A stretch of 64,000 nucleotides of DNA, from assembly GCA_937976305.1 (NCBI GenBank), contig CALJSB010000025.1, positions 62,001 through 126,000 on the forward strand. The letters run 5' to 3'. The stretch's first letter is position 1; each line of letters starts with the position of its first letter. The translations under genes and the position numbers were made by a program. Shown here in pieces: positions 9,632 through 17,758 of the stretch. The stretch is from an uncultured Acidimicrobiales bacterium (GTDB taxonomy: Bacteria > Actinomycetota > Acidimicrobiia > Acidimicrobiales > SZUA-35). Below the pieces are notes generated by a model. It did not search any database. It was not told the DNA's origin and worked only from the letters and a program-made list of their open reading frames with translations.

Positions 9632-10354
9632 ATGATCCAGGACTACATCGATCTCGAGATGGCAGACGGCGTCATGCCGACATGGACATTCCGTCCAGAC
9701 GGCGATGGTCCGTATCCCGTTGTGTTGTTTCTCATGGATGCGCCGGGGATGCGCCAAGAGATCCGCGACATGGCGAGCCGACTTGCCACCACCGGTTACT
9801 ACGTCATGACCTCGCAGCTCTACTACCGAGACGTGGCCGAGTACAACGTCTTCGAGACCGGCGATCGCGATCGCATGTTCGAGCTGATGAGCAACCTGAC
9901 CAACGCAATGGTCGTCGACGACTCGATCACCATGCTCGAGCACGCAGCCAAGGACCAAGCGGCCGACACCTCCAGGGTCGGCACCGTCGGCTATTGCATG
10001 AGTGGACCGTTCACGATCCTGATGGCCGCCGGTATCGAGTCGGTGGTTGCGGCTGCCTCGATCCATGGCGTTGCCTTGGCGGTCGACAAAGACGACTCGC
10101 CCCACAAGCACCTCAACGGCACGAACGCAGAGATCTACGTTGCCTGCGCCGAAACCGACAGCTACGCACCGCCCGAAGTGATCGCCGAGTTCGAGGCCGC
10201 CCTCGAGGCAAGCGACTCGCGCGGCAGGGTCGAATGGTTCCCAGGGACCGAGCACGGCTTCGCATACGCCGAACGACCGCAGTACGTGCGAGAAGCGTCA
10301 GAGACCCACTGGGAACGCCTCCACGACCTGTTCGATCGCAACCTACGTAGCTAG
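9632..10354 (+). CDS. Dienelactone hydrolase family protein
   Basis: 240 residues, normal for the family. The alpha/beta-hydrolase triad can be placed: Cys122 in GYCMSG (nucleophile elbow with Cys instead of Ser), Asp176 in ETDSYAP and His208 in EHGFAY. Dienelactone hydrolases open lactone rings in chlorocatechol breakdown, but many relatives act on other esters, so the substrate is open. It starts 9 bases after hrpA. The stop codon lies in the first copy of a short direct repeat (10351-10381). Confidence 0.85.
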   Translation: MIQDYIDLEMADGVMPTWTFRPDGDGPYPVVLFLMDAPGMRQEIRDMASRLATTGYYVMTSQLYYRDVAEYNVFETGDRDRMFELMSNLTNAMVVDDSITMLEHAAKDQAADTSRVGTVGYCMSGPFTILMAAGIESVVAAASIHGVALAVDKDDSPHKHLNGTNAEIYVACAETDSYAPPEVIAEFEAALEASDSRGRVEWFPGTEHGFAYAERPQYVREASETHWERLHDLFDRNLRS

Positions 10355-10381
10355 AGACCGAGGGTTACTAGAGACCGAGGG
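10351..10381. repeat. 14-base direct repeat between convergent genes
   Basis: CTAGAGACCGAGGG occurs at 10351-10364 and again at 10368-10381, separated by TTA, and CTAGAG follows once more at 10382. The first copy contains the stop codon of the dienelactone-hydrolase gene; the DUF454 gene on the other strand ends at 10382. It looks like a small local duplication that added a second CTAG. No function is evident. Confidence 0.7.
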
Positions 10382-10753
10382 CTAGAGGTTCTCCGTGGTC
10401 GGGATCCGAATGAGGATCCACCACGACCCGATCAGGCCGAGCGCCCACACAGCTCCTCGCACCCACAGGTTGTCCAACAAGAAGACGGTGCTGATGAAGA
10501 TGGCGATCCACATCATCACGAGGGCGAGGATCTTGGCTCGACGAGGCATGCCTCGACCGTCTCGGTAGTCGCTGACCATGGGTCCGATCCCCGGCAGGTC
10601 GAGAATCCACTGCTCAAAGCGGGGGCTCGACTTCGAGAAGCACCAGGCGGCGAAGATGAATGGCCCGGTCGTGGGGAGTCCGGGAAGAACGATGCCGATG
10701 GATCCGACGGCGACGCCGACGAAGCCTCCGAACATCCAGAGGTAGCGAGTCAA
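10382..10753 (-). CDS. DUF454 (YbaN-like) inner-membrane protein
   Basis: 123 residues. The pattern VGSIGIVLPGLPTTGPFIFAAWCFSKSSPRFEQW is split across residues 15-50 and matches the DUF454 signature (a GxxLPxLPTTPF-like loop, then a Cys-Phe-x-(R/K)-SS segment). Two further hydrophobic helices lie at about 78-112. The family is small, integral to the cytoplasmic membrane and of unknown function. I choose the TTG at 10753, 10 bases after the amidase stop, because it keeps the first helix intact; the ATG at 10735 is possible and an upstream ATG would overlap the amidase by 90 bases. It is probably co-transcribed with the amidase. Confidence 0.75.
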   Translation of the reverse strand: MTRYLWMFGGFVGVAVGSIGIVLPGLPTTGPFIFAAWCFSKSSPRFEQWILDLPGIGPMVSDYRDGRGMPRRAKILALVMMWIAIFISTVFLLDNLWVRGAVWALGLIGSWWILIRIPTTENL

Positions 10754-10763
10754 GGGATCTGAA

Positions 10764-12215
10764 TCACGCGACCGGGGGAACCTGGTAACCGCCGCAAACC
10801 TCTTCGACCAGACGGGCGAAGCTGAGTGTCGTGCGGTCTTCCAGGAAGGGGCCAACGACCTGGATGCCCACCGGCAACCCTTCTGGGGTGAGTCCGACGG
10901 GTACGACGGTGGAGGGCAAGTAGACGAATCCGATCATCGAGGTCCAGGCGATGAGATCAGCGTAGGGCCGTTCGCTCCCGTCAATCTGAATCGTTCGGCT
11001 GTAGAGCCCGCCATCGAGGGTGTGGGGAAAGGCCTCGGTCACGGCCACCGGGCACAGCAGCACGTCGTAGTGGGTGAAGAACTCGGCCCACACCTTGCGT
11101 AGCTCTTCTCGCCGTTCGGTCATCAACAACCAGTCGCGGTGATAGAGCGTGGAGGCTCGATAGCGCATTGCGGTCGTCGGATCCAGCGACGGGTCGTTGG
11201 CCTTGCGGACTTGCTCCTCCCATTCCTCGTCGCTGCGCCCCGGTGAGGTCGCAGCCGAGATGAGCGGCAAGCCGGTTTCCCAGACGTTGGCGATCGAGAC
11301 ATCAGGATGCGTCGACGTCACGTCGACGCCGTGTTGCCCAAGCGCGCTCACCGCGCCCTCGAGGAGGGCACCCACGGTGCTACTCACGGCACAACTCGGA
11401 TCGTCGAGCCATGCTGCGACCCGAAGGTCGGCCGGGTTCTTGGCCCGAGCAGGCGGAAGGTCGAGCGTCCACGCCGTGGCTCGATCGGCAGTTGGACCGG
11501 CCATCACGTCAACGAGCACTGCGAGATCATCGACGGTGCGGGCCAACGGACCGAAGACGTTGACGTCGGCTTCGACGGTGCCACCGGTGACATGGTCGAG
11601 ATAGCCGTGCTGTGGGATGACGCCGAAGGACGGCTTGTGTCCGCACACTCCGGCGAAGTGGGCTGGCAGCCGAACAGAGCCGCCGATATCGGTGCCGATC
11701 TCGAAACTCGTCAATCCGGCCGAAACCGCAGCCGATGCACCCCCGCTCGATCCGCCCGGCGTCCGGGTCGGGTCCCATGGGTTGCCGGTGACGCCAAACA
11801 TCTCGTTGTAGGCCTGAACATCCCCAGACCAGCGCGGCAGGTTGGTCTTCCCGAACACGATGGCGCCGGCCTCACGAACCGATGAAACCACCGGTGCGTC
11901 TTCACTCGGGACGTGTTCAGCCAGCTCAGTTGCCCCACCGGTGCTGCGGATGCCTTCAGTGGCGATGGCGTCTTTCACGGTGATGGGTAGGCCATGCAAC
12001 GGGCCCGTCTCCACCCCGTCGGCTGTTGCTTGATCGGCCGCAACGGCTGACTCTTTTGCTCGCTCGACATCGAGAGTGATGACCGCGTTGATGTCGGGGT
12101 TGATGCGCTCGACCCGTTCGACGAAATGGTCGAGGAGCTCCACCGAGCTCAGTTCACGGTTGCGGATGAGTTGGGCAAGCTCGGTTGCCGAAGAAAGTCC
12201 GAGGGCGTCCGTCAT
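10764..12215 (-). CDS. Amidase signature family hydrolase
   Basis: 483 residues. The Ser-cisSer-Lys triad is complete: Lys81 in TVKDA, Ser156 in GGSSGG and Ser180 in DIGGSVR, with the 24-residue Ser-Ser spacing typical of the family. Amidase-signature enzymes hydrolyse C-N bonds of amides, acyl-amino acids or carbamates. A GatA role is unlikely, as no gatB or gatC is adjacent and the window carries glnS. The ATG at 12215 diverges from the acyl-CoA dehydrogenase gene across only about 21 bases, so the two promoters must overlap. The substrate is unknown. Confidence 0.88.
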   Translation of the reverse strand: MTDALGLSSATELAQLIRNRELSSVELLDHFVERVERINPDINAVITLDVERAKESAVAADQATADGVETGPLHGLPITVKDAIATEGIRSTGGATELAEHVPSEDAPVVSSVREAGAIVFGKTNLPRWSGDVQAYNEMFGVTGNPWDPTRTPGGSSGGASAAVSAGLTSFEIGTDIGGSVRLPAHFAGVCGHKPSFGVIPQHGYLDHVTGGTVEADVNVFGPLARTVDDLAVLVDVMAGPTADRATAWTLDLPPARAKNPADLRVAAWLDDPSCAVSSTVGALLEGAVSALGQHGVDVTSTHPDVSIANVWETGLPLISAATSPGRSDEEWEEQVRKANDPSLDPTTAMRYRASTLYHRDWLLMTERREELRKVWAEFFTHYDVLLCPVAVTEAFPHTLDGGLYSRTIQIDGSERPYADLIAWTSMIGFVYLPSTVVPVGLTPEGLPVGIQVVGPFLEDRTTLSFARLVEEVCGGYQVPPVA

Positions 12216-12236
12216 GGCTTTGAGTCTGGTTCACAA

Positions 12237-13400
12237 GTGGTGGCAACGCCGAACTACCGTCACCAGATGGCCCTTGGGGATGTGCAGACGTTCGCCGATG
12301 TTCACGTGAAACCGCATGTGGCGGACTGGGAGGCTGCCCGCTCGATGGCCCCTGCCGAGGTGTACCGCTCGGCAGGCGACATCGGCTTGTTGGCGATGTG
12401 CGTGCCGGTGGAGCACGGCGGTTCCGGGCTCGGCTTCTCTGACAAGATCAGGGCCTTCGATATCGTCACCGAAGTCTCGATGGCGACCGCGTTCAGCATG
12501 ATCAACACCCACAACGTCGCGGTTGTTGTTGCGACCCAAGCCGATGATGCATCGAGAGCACGCCTGCTCCCCCAACTCAGGCAAGGCGAGGTGCTCGGCT
12601 CGACCGCCCTCACTGAACCCGGGGCCGGGAGCGACTTTGCCGCCATCACCACAACAGGCGAGGCAACGTCAGATGGTTGGGTGCTCAACGGGAGCAAGGC
12701 CTGGATCACCAATGCCGCTCGATCCGAGGCCATCGTTTGTTACGCACAGACCGCGCCCGACGCAGGGGCCAAGGGCATCGCTTCGTTTCTGCTCGACGCC
12801 AATCGTGCTGGGTTCATCCGCTCCGAGCCAGAAGCACTGACCTCAAGCCATGGCATCGGGACCGGTGGTTTCGTGCTCGACAACTACGTCGCCTCAGAGG
12901 ACGAGATGATCGGTGCGCCGGGCGAGGCGTTCCTCGCCGCCCTCTCGAGCATCAACGGCGCACGCACCTATGTGGCATCGATGTGTGTGGCGATGGTGCG
13001 CTCATCGCTGCGGATCGCAGCTGACTACGGTCAGCAGCGCACCGCTTTCGGAAAGTCCTTGCTCGAACATCAGGGCCTGAGCTGGTCGCTCGCGGATGTT
13101 GCCAATCGGCTGGAAGCGGCGGAGCTGATGGTGCAGCGAGCAGTCGACGCGGTTGATGCCACCGACCAAGGCACAGACCCCGCGGCTGCGATTTTGCCAG
13201 CGGCCCACGCGAAGAAGTTCGCGTGCGAGATCGCCGAGCCAGCGATTGCGGCGTGTCTGCAAGCCATGGGCGCCGCCGGTCTTCGCGATGAGTATCCGCT
13301 GAGCCGGCACCTCGGTGCCGCCCGCATTGCAAACTTCGTTGACGGATCAACCGAGATGATGAACGAGCGCATCGCCCGCTCGCTCGCTTCGCATCGCTGA
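12237..13400 (+). CDS. Acyl-CoA dehydrogenase
   Basis: About 387 residues, the family norm. Visible features are LTEPGAGSD (FAD/substrate loop, about 125), WITNA (about 158), QxRxxFGK-like QQRTAFGKSLLEHQ (about 265-278) and the C-terminal DGSTEMMNERIARSL, where the Glu sits at the usual catalytic-base region. It oxidises an acyl-CoA to the 2-enoyl-CoA with FAD. The start is uncertain: GTG at 12237 or 12240 keeps the N-terminal helix (HQMALGDVQTFAD), ATG at 12267 trims it, and an upstream ATG would run into the divergent amidase. It is followed by a convergent acyl-CoA synthetase. Confidence 0.9.
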   Translation: MVATPNYRHQMALGDVQTFADVHVKPHVADWEAARSMAPAEVYRSAGDIGLLAMCVPVEHGGSGLGFSDKIRAFDIVTEVSMATAFSMINTHNVAVVVATQADDASRARLLPQLRQGEVLGSTALTEPGAGSDFAAITTTGEATSDGWVLNGSKAWITNAARSEAIVCYAQTAPDAGAKGIASFLLDANRAGFIRSEPEALTSSHGIGTGGFVLDNYVASEDEMIGAPGEAFLAALSSINGARTYVASMCVAMVRSSLRIAADYGQQRTAFGKSLLEHQGLSWSLADVANRLEAAELMVQRAVDAVDATDQGTDPAAAILPAAHAKKFACEIAEPAIAACLQAMGAAGLRDEYPLSRHLGAARIANFVDGSTEMMNERIARSLASHR

Positions 13401-13408
13401 TCACATTG

Positions 13409-13426
13409 GGTCTGCTGTCGCAGACC
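13409..13426. terminator. Hairpin between convergent genes, possible terminator
   Basis: GGTCTGC, loop TGTC, GCAGACC form a perfect 7-bp stem 9 bases after the acyl-CoA dehydrogenase stop. There is no T-tract, so if it terminates transcription it is not a classical intrinsic terminator. Confidence 0.4.
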
Positions 13427-13458
13427 GCTACTCGCATCCTGGAACTCGTTCGGGGCTT

Positions 13459-13473
13459 GTCGGCTCCGCCGAC
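13459..13473. terminator. Second hairpin in the same convergent gap
   Basis: GTCGGC, loop TCC, GCCGAC is a perfect 6-bp stem just beyond the end of the acyl-CoA synthetase gene on the minus strand. With the hairpin at 13409 it fits a back-to-back terminator pair, though no T-run is present. Confidence 0.35.
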
Positions 13474-13478
13474 CAAGC

Positions 13479-15083
13479 TTACGAGTACAGGCCCTTCTCC
13501 CAGTTCTCGACGATCGCAAACTTTTGCACCTTGCCCGAGCCCGTGAGCGGAAAGTCCGCCACCCGGTACCACGACTTGGGCGTCTTGTGGGGCGCCAGGT
13601 TGTCACGGCAGTACTGGTGCAGTTCGGCGTCGGTCGCAGGGTTATCGGGGTCGGCGTCGCGTACGAAAGCGCCGACGGTCTCCCCCCACTTCTCATCAGG
13701 CAGACCAACAACGGCTGCATCGGCGACCTTGGGGTGGGCAAAGAGCAGTTCCTCGATCTCTCGGGGATAGATGTTCTCGCCCCCACGAATGATCATGTCT
13801 TTGAGTCGGCCCGTGATCGTGGTGTAGCCACGGTCGTCCATGCTGACGAGGTCGCCGGTGTGGAGCCAGCCCTCAGCGTCGATGGCCTCTGCGGTCTTGT
13901 CTGGCATTTCGAAGTAACCGAGCATCACGTGATAGCCGCGGGTGCAGAGTTCCCCCTGTTGCCCGATGGGAAGGGTCTCGCCCGTTTCGGGATCGATCAC
14001 CTTGATCTCTGTTTGTGGCAGCACGGGCCCGAGCGTGAGCGCCTTGTCGTCCGGCGTGTCTTCTTCTTTGGCCAGCGTGATCGTGGGCGAGGCTTCGGTC
14101 TGCCCGTAGATCACCGAGAAGAACACGCCGAGCTTCTCCTCCATTTTGCGAACGAGGTCTGCGGGCACGGTCGAGCCGCCGGAGCACACCGCCTTGAGTG
14201 TCGAGATGTCGCGGGTGTCCATGTCAGGATGCTCCATCGTTGCGATCAACATGGTTGGTACGCCGAGCATGTGGGTTGCCTTGTAGGTTTCGGAGAGCTC
14301 CAGCATCAACCCCGGCTCGAACATCTCCATCAGCACCATTGTTGCCCCCACCTGGAGTGCCCCCATCACGGCGAGAACGCAGCCTCCGGTGTGAAACAAC
14401 GGCATCGGGTTCACGTAGACGCTGTCCTCGTCAACCTGGAGTCGGTCGGCGAACAGCCGGCCGTTGTTGGTGATACCGCGATGATGCAGGTATGCCCCCT
14501 TCGGGAACCCGGTGGTTCCCGAGGTGTACTGAATCTGGACAGGGTCCATGGGATCGACGTCTGGCAACTCGACATCGTCAGACCCCAAGGCAACGAAGTC
14601 ATCGAAGTCGGCCAGCGAGATGACGTGCTTGAGTTCTGGCAGGTCAGGCAAAATCGACTCGAGGTGAGCTCCCATCGCGTTGCCTCGGAACGAGGGCTGG
14701 TACACGATGCCCGACGACCTCGATTGGCTCAGCACGTAGTGAAGTTCTTGGGGCTGTAACGCCGGGTTGACGGTCACGAGCACGACACCGGCGAGACCGG
14801 CCGCGAACTCCAGCAGGATCCACTCGGGGCAGTTGGCCGAGTAGATGGCCAACCGGTCGCCCTTGTCGAACTGTGTCGCCAAAGCTCTCGCCACCTTCTG
14901 AGCATCGGACAGCAGCTCCGCGTAGGTCCAGCTGCGACGTTCCGCGGGATCTGGCGATCCGGCGACAAGTGCGACCTTGTCTGGTAGTCGTTCTGCGATA
15001 TCCACGAGAACCGAACCAACGGTGGTCTCGAGAATTGGTTCAGAGGTGTCGGCGGGAACGTAGGACTCGGTCAATGCAGCCAT
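13479..15083 (-). CDS. AMP-binding acyl-CoA synthetase
   Basis: About 534 residues. The ANL-superfamily P-loop YTSGTTGFPKG (about 182-192), YGQTEASP (about 325), the hinge region HTGDLVSMDDRGY and IIRGGENIYPREIEE (about 425-440), and the C-terminal catalytic Lys in GSGKVQKF are all present. It activates a carboxylic acid as acyl-AMP and transfers it to CoA; the FadD-like sequence suggests a medium- or long-chain fatty acid or aryl acid. I use the ATG at 15083 (MAALTESYVP); an ATG 15 bases upstream is possible. With the convergent dehydrogenase and the nearby crotonase-fold gene it fits beta-oxidation-type metabolism. Confidence 0.9.
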   Translation of the reverse strand: MAALTESYVPADTSEPILETTVGSVLVDIAERLPDKVALVAGSPDPAERRSWTYAELLSDAQKVARALATQFDKGDRLAIYSANCPEWILLEFAAGLAGVVLVTVNPALQPQELHYVLSQSRSSGIVYQPSFRGNAMGAHLESILPDLPELKHVISLADFDDFVALGSDDVELPDVDPMDPVQIQYTSGTTGFPKGAYLHHRGITNNGRLFADRLQVDEDSVYVNPMPLFHTGGCVLAVMGALQVGATMVLMEMFEPGLMLELSETYKATHMLGVPTMLIATMEHPDMDTRDISTLKAVCSGGSTVPADLVRKMEEKLGVFFSVIYGQTEASPTITLAKEEDTPDDKALTLGPVLPQTEIKVIDPETGETLPIGQQGELCTRGYHVMLGYFEMPDKTAEAIDAEGWLHTGDLVSMDDRGYTTITGRLKDMIIRGGENIYPREIEELLFAHPKVADAAVVGLPDEKWGETVGAFVRDADPDNPATDAELHQYCRDNLAPHKTPKSWYRVADFPLTGSGKVQKFAIVENWEKGLYS

Positions 15084-15126
15084 GCCCCATCTGAGCACAT
15101 GTGATCCGATTCGGACCAGTGTGACG

Positions 15127-16890
15127 TCAGCTCAGCAGCGTGACGGTGGCGGCAATCGTGAGTTGCACCGCGATGCTGAGCGGCAAACCGGCTCGGAGGT
15201 AGTCGGCAAACCGATAGCCGCCGGGGCCGTACACCATGGTGTTGGTCTGGTAGCCGACGGGCGAGAGGAACGAGGTCGAGGCTGCGATGGCGATTGCCAT
15301 CGCCATCAGGCGAGGGTCGACACCTGCTGGTCCTGCGATCGCGACGGCAATGGGGAAGATCACGACTGCGGCGGCGTTGTTGGTCACGACCTCGGTGAGG
15401 ATCGTTGTCGCCAGCACAAGGCCGAGCACCACTCCGAAGGTGCCAAAGCCTGCGAAGGCGGACGTGAAGAGGTCGGCGATCTCGTCGGCCAGGCCGCTGG
15501 CTCGGACGGCAGAACCGAGCCCAAAGGCCGAGGCGATCAGCAAGATCACGTCGAGATCGATCGACCGCTTGGCTTCGGAGAACGTCATCACCCGAGCGGC
15601 AACCATGGCACCAGCGGCAAGGAGGGCTCCCTCGAGCGTGCTGAGCAGGCCCGTCGCTGCGAGCACAATGAAGCCGGCGATGACGATGCCGACAAAGCCA
15701 GACTTGGCGTCAGCCACGGGAGCCGGGGCATCGAGTTCGGCGACGACGAGAAATTCCCTGCTCTGGCCGTAGCGACGCTGAAACTCATCGCCAGCCACGA
15801 GCACCAACGTGTCGCCGTGACGAAGTCGCACGTCGCCGAGTTTGCCCTCGAGTCGTTGTCCTGACCGGTGGATGGCCACCACTGCTGCGCCGTATCGGGC
15901 CCGGAAGTCGGCTTCGCGAAGGGTCAAGCCAGCAACGGGCGACATGCGTCCGATCACGACTTCGAACAATCCCCGATCGACTGCGGCAATGGTCGATACC
16001 TCGTCTTTCATCACCGACTTCAGGCCGGGCATGCGTTCGAGGTCGAGCACATTGTCAACCTGTCCGACAAACGTGAGGATGTCGTTTTCTACCAAGAGTT
16101 CGTCTGGTCCGACCGGAGCAATCGAGCGATCGTCCCGACGCAGCTGCGCCAGGTACACGCCGTCGAGCGCTCGCAACCCGGCACTCGACACCGATTGTCC
16201 ATTCATCGACGAATCGCCCGTCACTCGCATTTCGACCAGAAACGCTCGGGCTTCGTCCTCAGCTTGGTCGGCGGCGGCCTGGCGATTCGGAATGAGGGGA
16301 ATCGAAAGGGCAAACAAAACGATCATGCCAACGACAAACACCGGTGCGCCGATCTTGGTCACCTCGAAAATCCCGAGCGGCTCCGAGCCGGATTCTTCGA
16401 GCAAGCCGGACACTACGAGGTTTGTCGAGGTGCCGAGCAGCGTGAGCGTTCCGCCGAGGATCGCGGCATACGAGAGCGGCAACAGATAGCGGGATCCGTT
16501 GCGGGAGTTGCGGCGGCACCAGGCCAAGACGTCGGGGATCACGATGGCGACCAGGGGCGTGTTGTTGAGCAACGCTGAGGCGCCTGCCGTTGGGAGCAGC
16601 AAGCGGGCATGAGCGACACCCTTGCGCCCGGGTCGGCCGAGCAGACGCGACAACGGAGCGCTGAGCAGCCCGGTTCGTTGCGCCCCGGCGGCAACCACAA
16701 AGAGGGCGGCAACCGTCAACGGCGCGGGGTTGGAGAATCCCGAAAAAGCTTCCTGGGTCGTGATGACGTCGGCAAGCAGCAAGGAAAGAGTGGCAGCCAG
16801 AACAACACCGGCCGGTGGAAACCGGTCGGCGATCAGGGTGATGAGCGTCAAAACGAGGACGCAGAGAGTAATGAGAGCGGTTGGCTCCAC
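15127..16890 (-). CDS. SLC13/DASS-family anion permease with TrkA-C domains
   Basis: 587 residues, GTG start. Two blocks of hydrophobic helices (about 1-205 and 380-587) flank a soluble middle containing two TrkA-C (RCK-C) modules (about 220-300 and 305-375; for example LVLVAGDEFQRRYG). The motifs NNTPLVAIVIP (about 108) and LLGTSTNLVVSG (about 150) match the SNT substrate and Na+ signature of divalent anion symporters; EVVTNNAAAVVIFP repeats it in the second half. It probably imports a di- or tricarboxylate or sulfate. It lies downstream of the PaaG-like gene on the same strand with a 42-base gap. Confidence 0.88.
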   Translation of the reverse strand: MEPTALITLCVLVLTLITLIADRFPPAGVVLAATLSLLLADVITTQEAFSGFSNPAPLTVAALFVVAAGAQRTGLLSAPLSRLLGRPGRKGVAHARLLLPTAGASALLNNTPLVAIVIPDVLAWCRRNSRNGSRYLLPLSYAAILGGTLTLLGTSTNLVVSGLLEESGSEPLGIFEVTKIGAPVFVVGMIVLFALSIPLIPNRQAAADQAEDEARAFLVEMRVTGDSSMNGQSVSSAGLRALDGVYLAQLRRDDRSIAPVGPDELLVENDILTFVGQVDNVLDLERMPGLKSVMKDEVSTIAAVDRGLFEVVIGRMSPVAGLTLREADFRARYGAAVVAIHRSGQRLEGKLGDVRLRHGDTLVLVAGDEFQRRYGQSREFLVVAELDAPAPVADAKSGFVGIVIAGFIVLAATGLLSTLEGALLAAGAMVAARVMTFSEAKRSIDLDVILLIASAFGLGSAVRASGLADEIADLFTSAFAGFGTFGVVLGLVLATTILTEVVTNNAAAVVIFPIAVAIAGPAGVDPRLMAMAIAIAASTSFLSPVGYQTNTMVYGPGGYRFADYLRAGLPLSIAVQLTIAATVTLLS

Positions 16891-16932
16891 AAGCTTCAGA
16901 TCGGCCGCGTTGGGGCCGAATCAAGCGCCAAA

Positions 16933-17721
16933 TCAGCTGCCGTTGAAGTCCGGCTTGCGCTTTTCGACAAAGGCCGCAATGCCTTCTTGACCGTCGTGGC
17001 GGGCCATCGAGGCAGCAATCGTGGTGCCCTCGAACTCCGCTGCGGCTTCGAGATCGTGTTCGTAACCGTTATAGACCACCCGCTTGGCCATCCCGAGAGT
17101 CCACGATGGGCCGCTGGCGAGCGACGCCGCGAGGTCGGCGGTGGCTTGATCAACCTCGTCGTCAGCGACGACACGATTGACGAGTCCCCACTGTTCGGCT
17201 TCTTCAGCGGAAAGCACGCGATTGGTGAGGGTCAGATCCATCATGCGGCGCAAACCGATGTGGCGAGCAACGAAGTAGGAGGAGGTGCCATCGGGTGTCA
17301 CTCCGGCTCGGGTGTAGGCCATCGTGTACTTCGCAGACTCAGAGCTCACCACGAGGTCAAACGCCGCCATCAACGACAGGCCAGCACCACCGGCGGCCCC
17401 CGAGACACCGGCAACGAACGGCTTCGGGATGCGGTTCATCTTGTAGATCGCACCGTGGAAATCCGTGAGCATGTCGGTGGCGAGGCGAGGCAGACCCTCA
17501 CCGGCTTCGTTGAACAACTTGAGATCGCCGCCAGCGCAAAAGACCTTGCCCTCTGCGGTGACCGACACAGCCTTCACGTCGTCATCGAACTCGATTTCGA
17601 GCATGACCGAGCGCAGATCTCGTGCGAACGTCGGGCTGACTGCATTGGCCCCCTCAGGCCTATTGAACCGGACGTGAGCGACGCCCTCATCTGATTGGTA
17701 CGTGATCGTTTCGAGGTCCAC
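16933..17721 (-). CDS. Enoyl-CoA hydratase/isomerase family protein, PaaG-like
   Basis: 262 residues, GTG start. The crotonase-fold oxyanion motif FCAGGDL is at 61-67. Both catalytic glutamates of true enoyl-CoA hydratase are missing: the GGGCEL segment reads GGAGLS (111-116) and there is no Glu before VTPD. Asp144 in VTPDGTSS falls where PaaG-type isomerases keep their catalytic Asp. It is therefore more likely an isomerase than a hydratase (PaaG isomerises ring-1,2-epoxyphenylacetyl-CoA). No other paa genes are nearby. It diverges from glnS across 37 bases. Confidence 0.88.
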   Translation of the reverse strand: MDLETITYQSDEGVAHVRFNRPEGANAVSPTFARDLRSVMLEIEFDDDVKAVSVTAEGKVFCAGGDLKLFNEAGEGLPRLATDMLTDFHGAIYKMNRIPKPFVAGVSGAAGGAGLSLMAAFDLVVSSESAKYTMAYTRAGVTPDGTSSYFVARHIGLRRMMDLTLTNRVLSAEEAEQWGLVNRVVADDEVDQATADLAASLASGPSWTLGMAKRVVYNGYEHDLEAAAEFEGTTIAASMARHDGQEGIAAFVEKRKPDFNGS

Positions 17722-17758
17722 CCCAATCGTCTAGCACCAGAACGCTACGGTTGCCTCG

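Noticed and set aside
13524-14759. A 411-codon open frame opposite the acyl-CoA synthetase gene
   Set aside because: It lies wholly antisense to a gene with all ANL motifs and has no recognisable domain.
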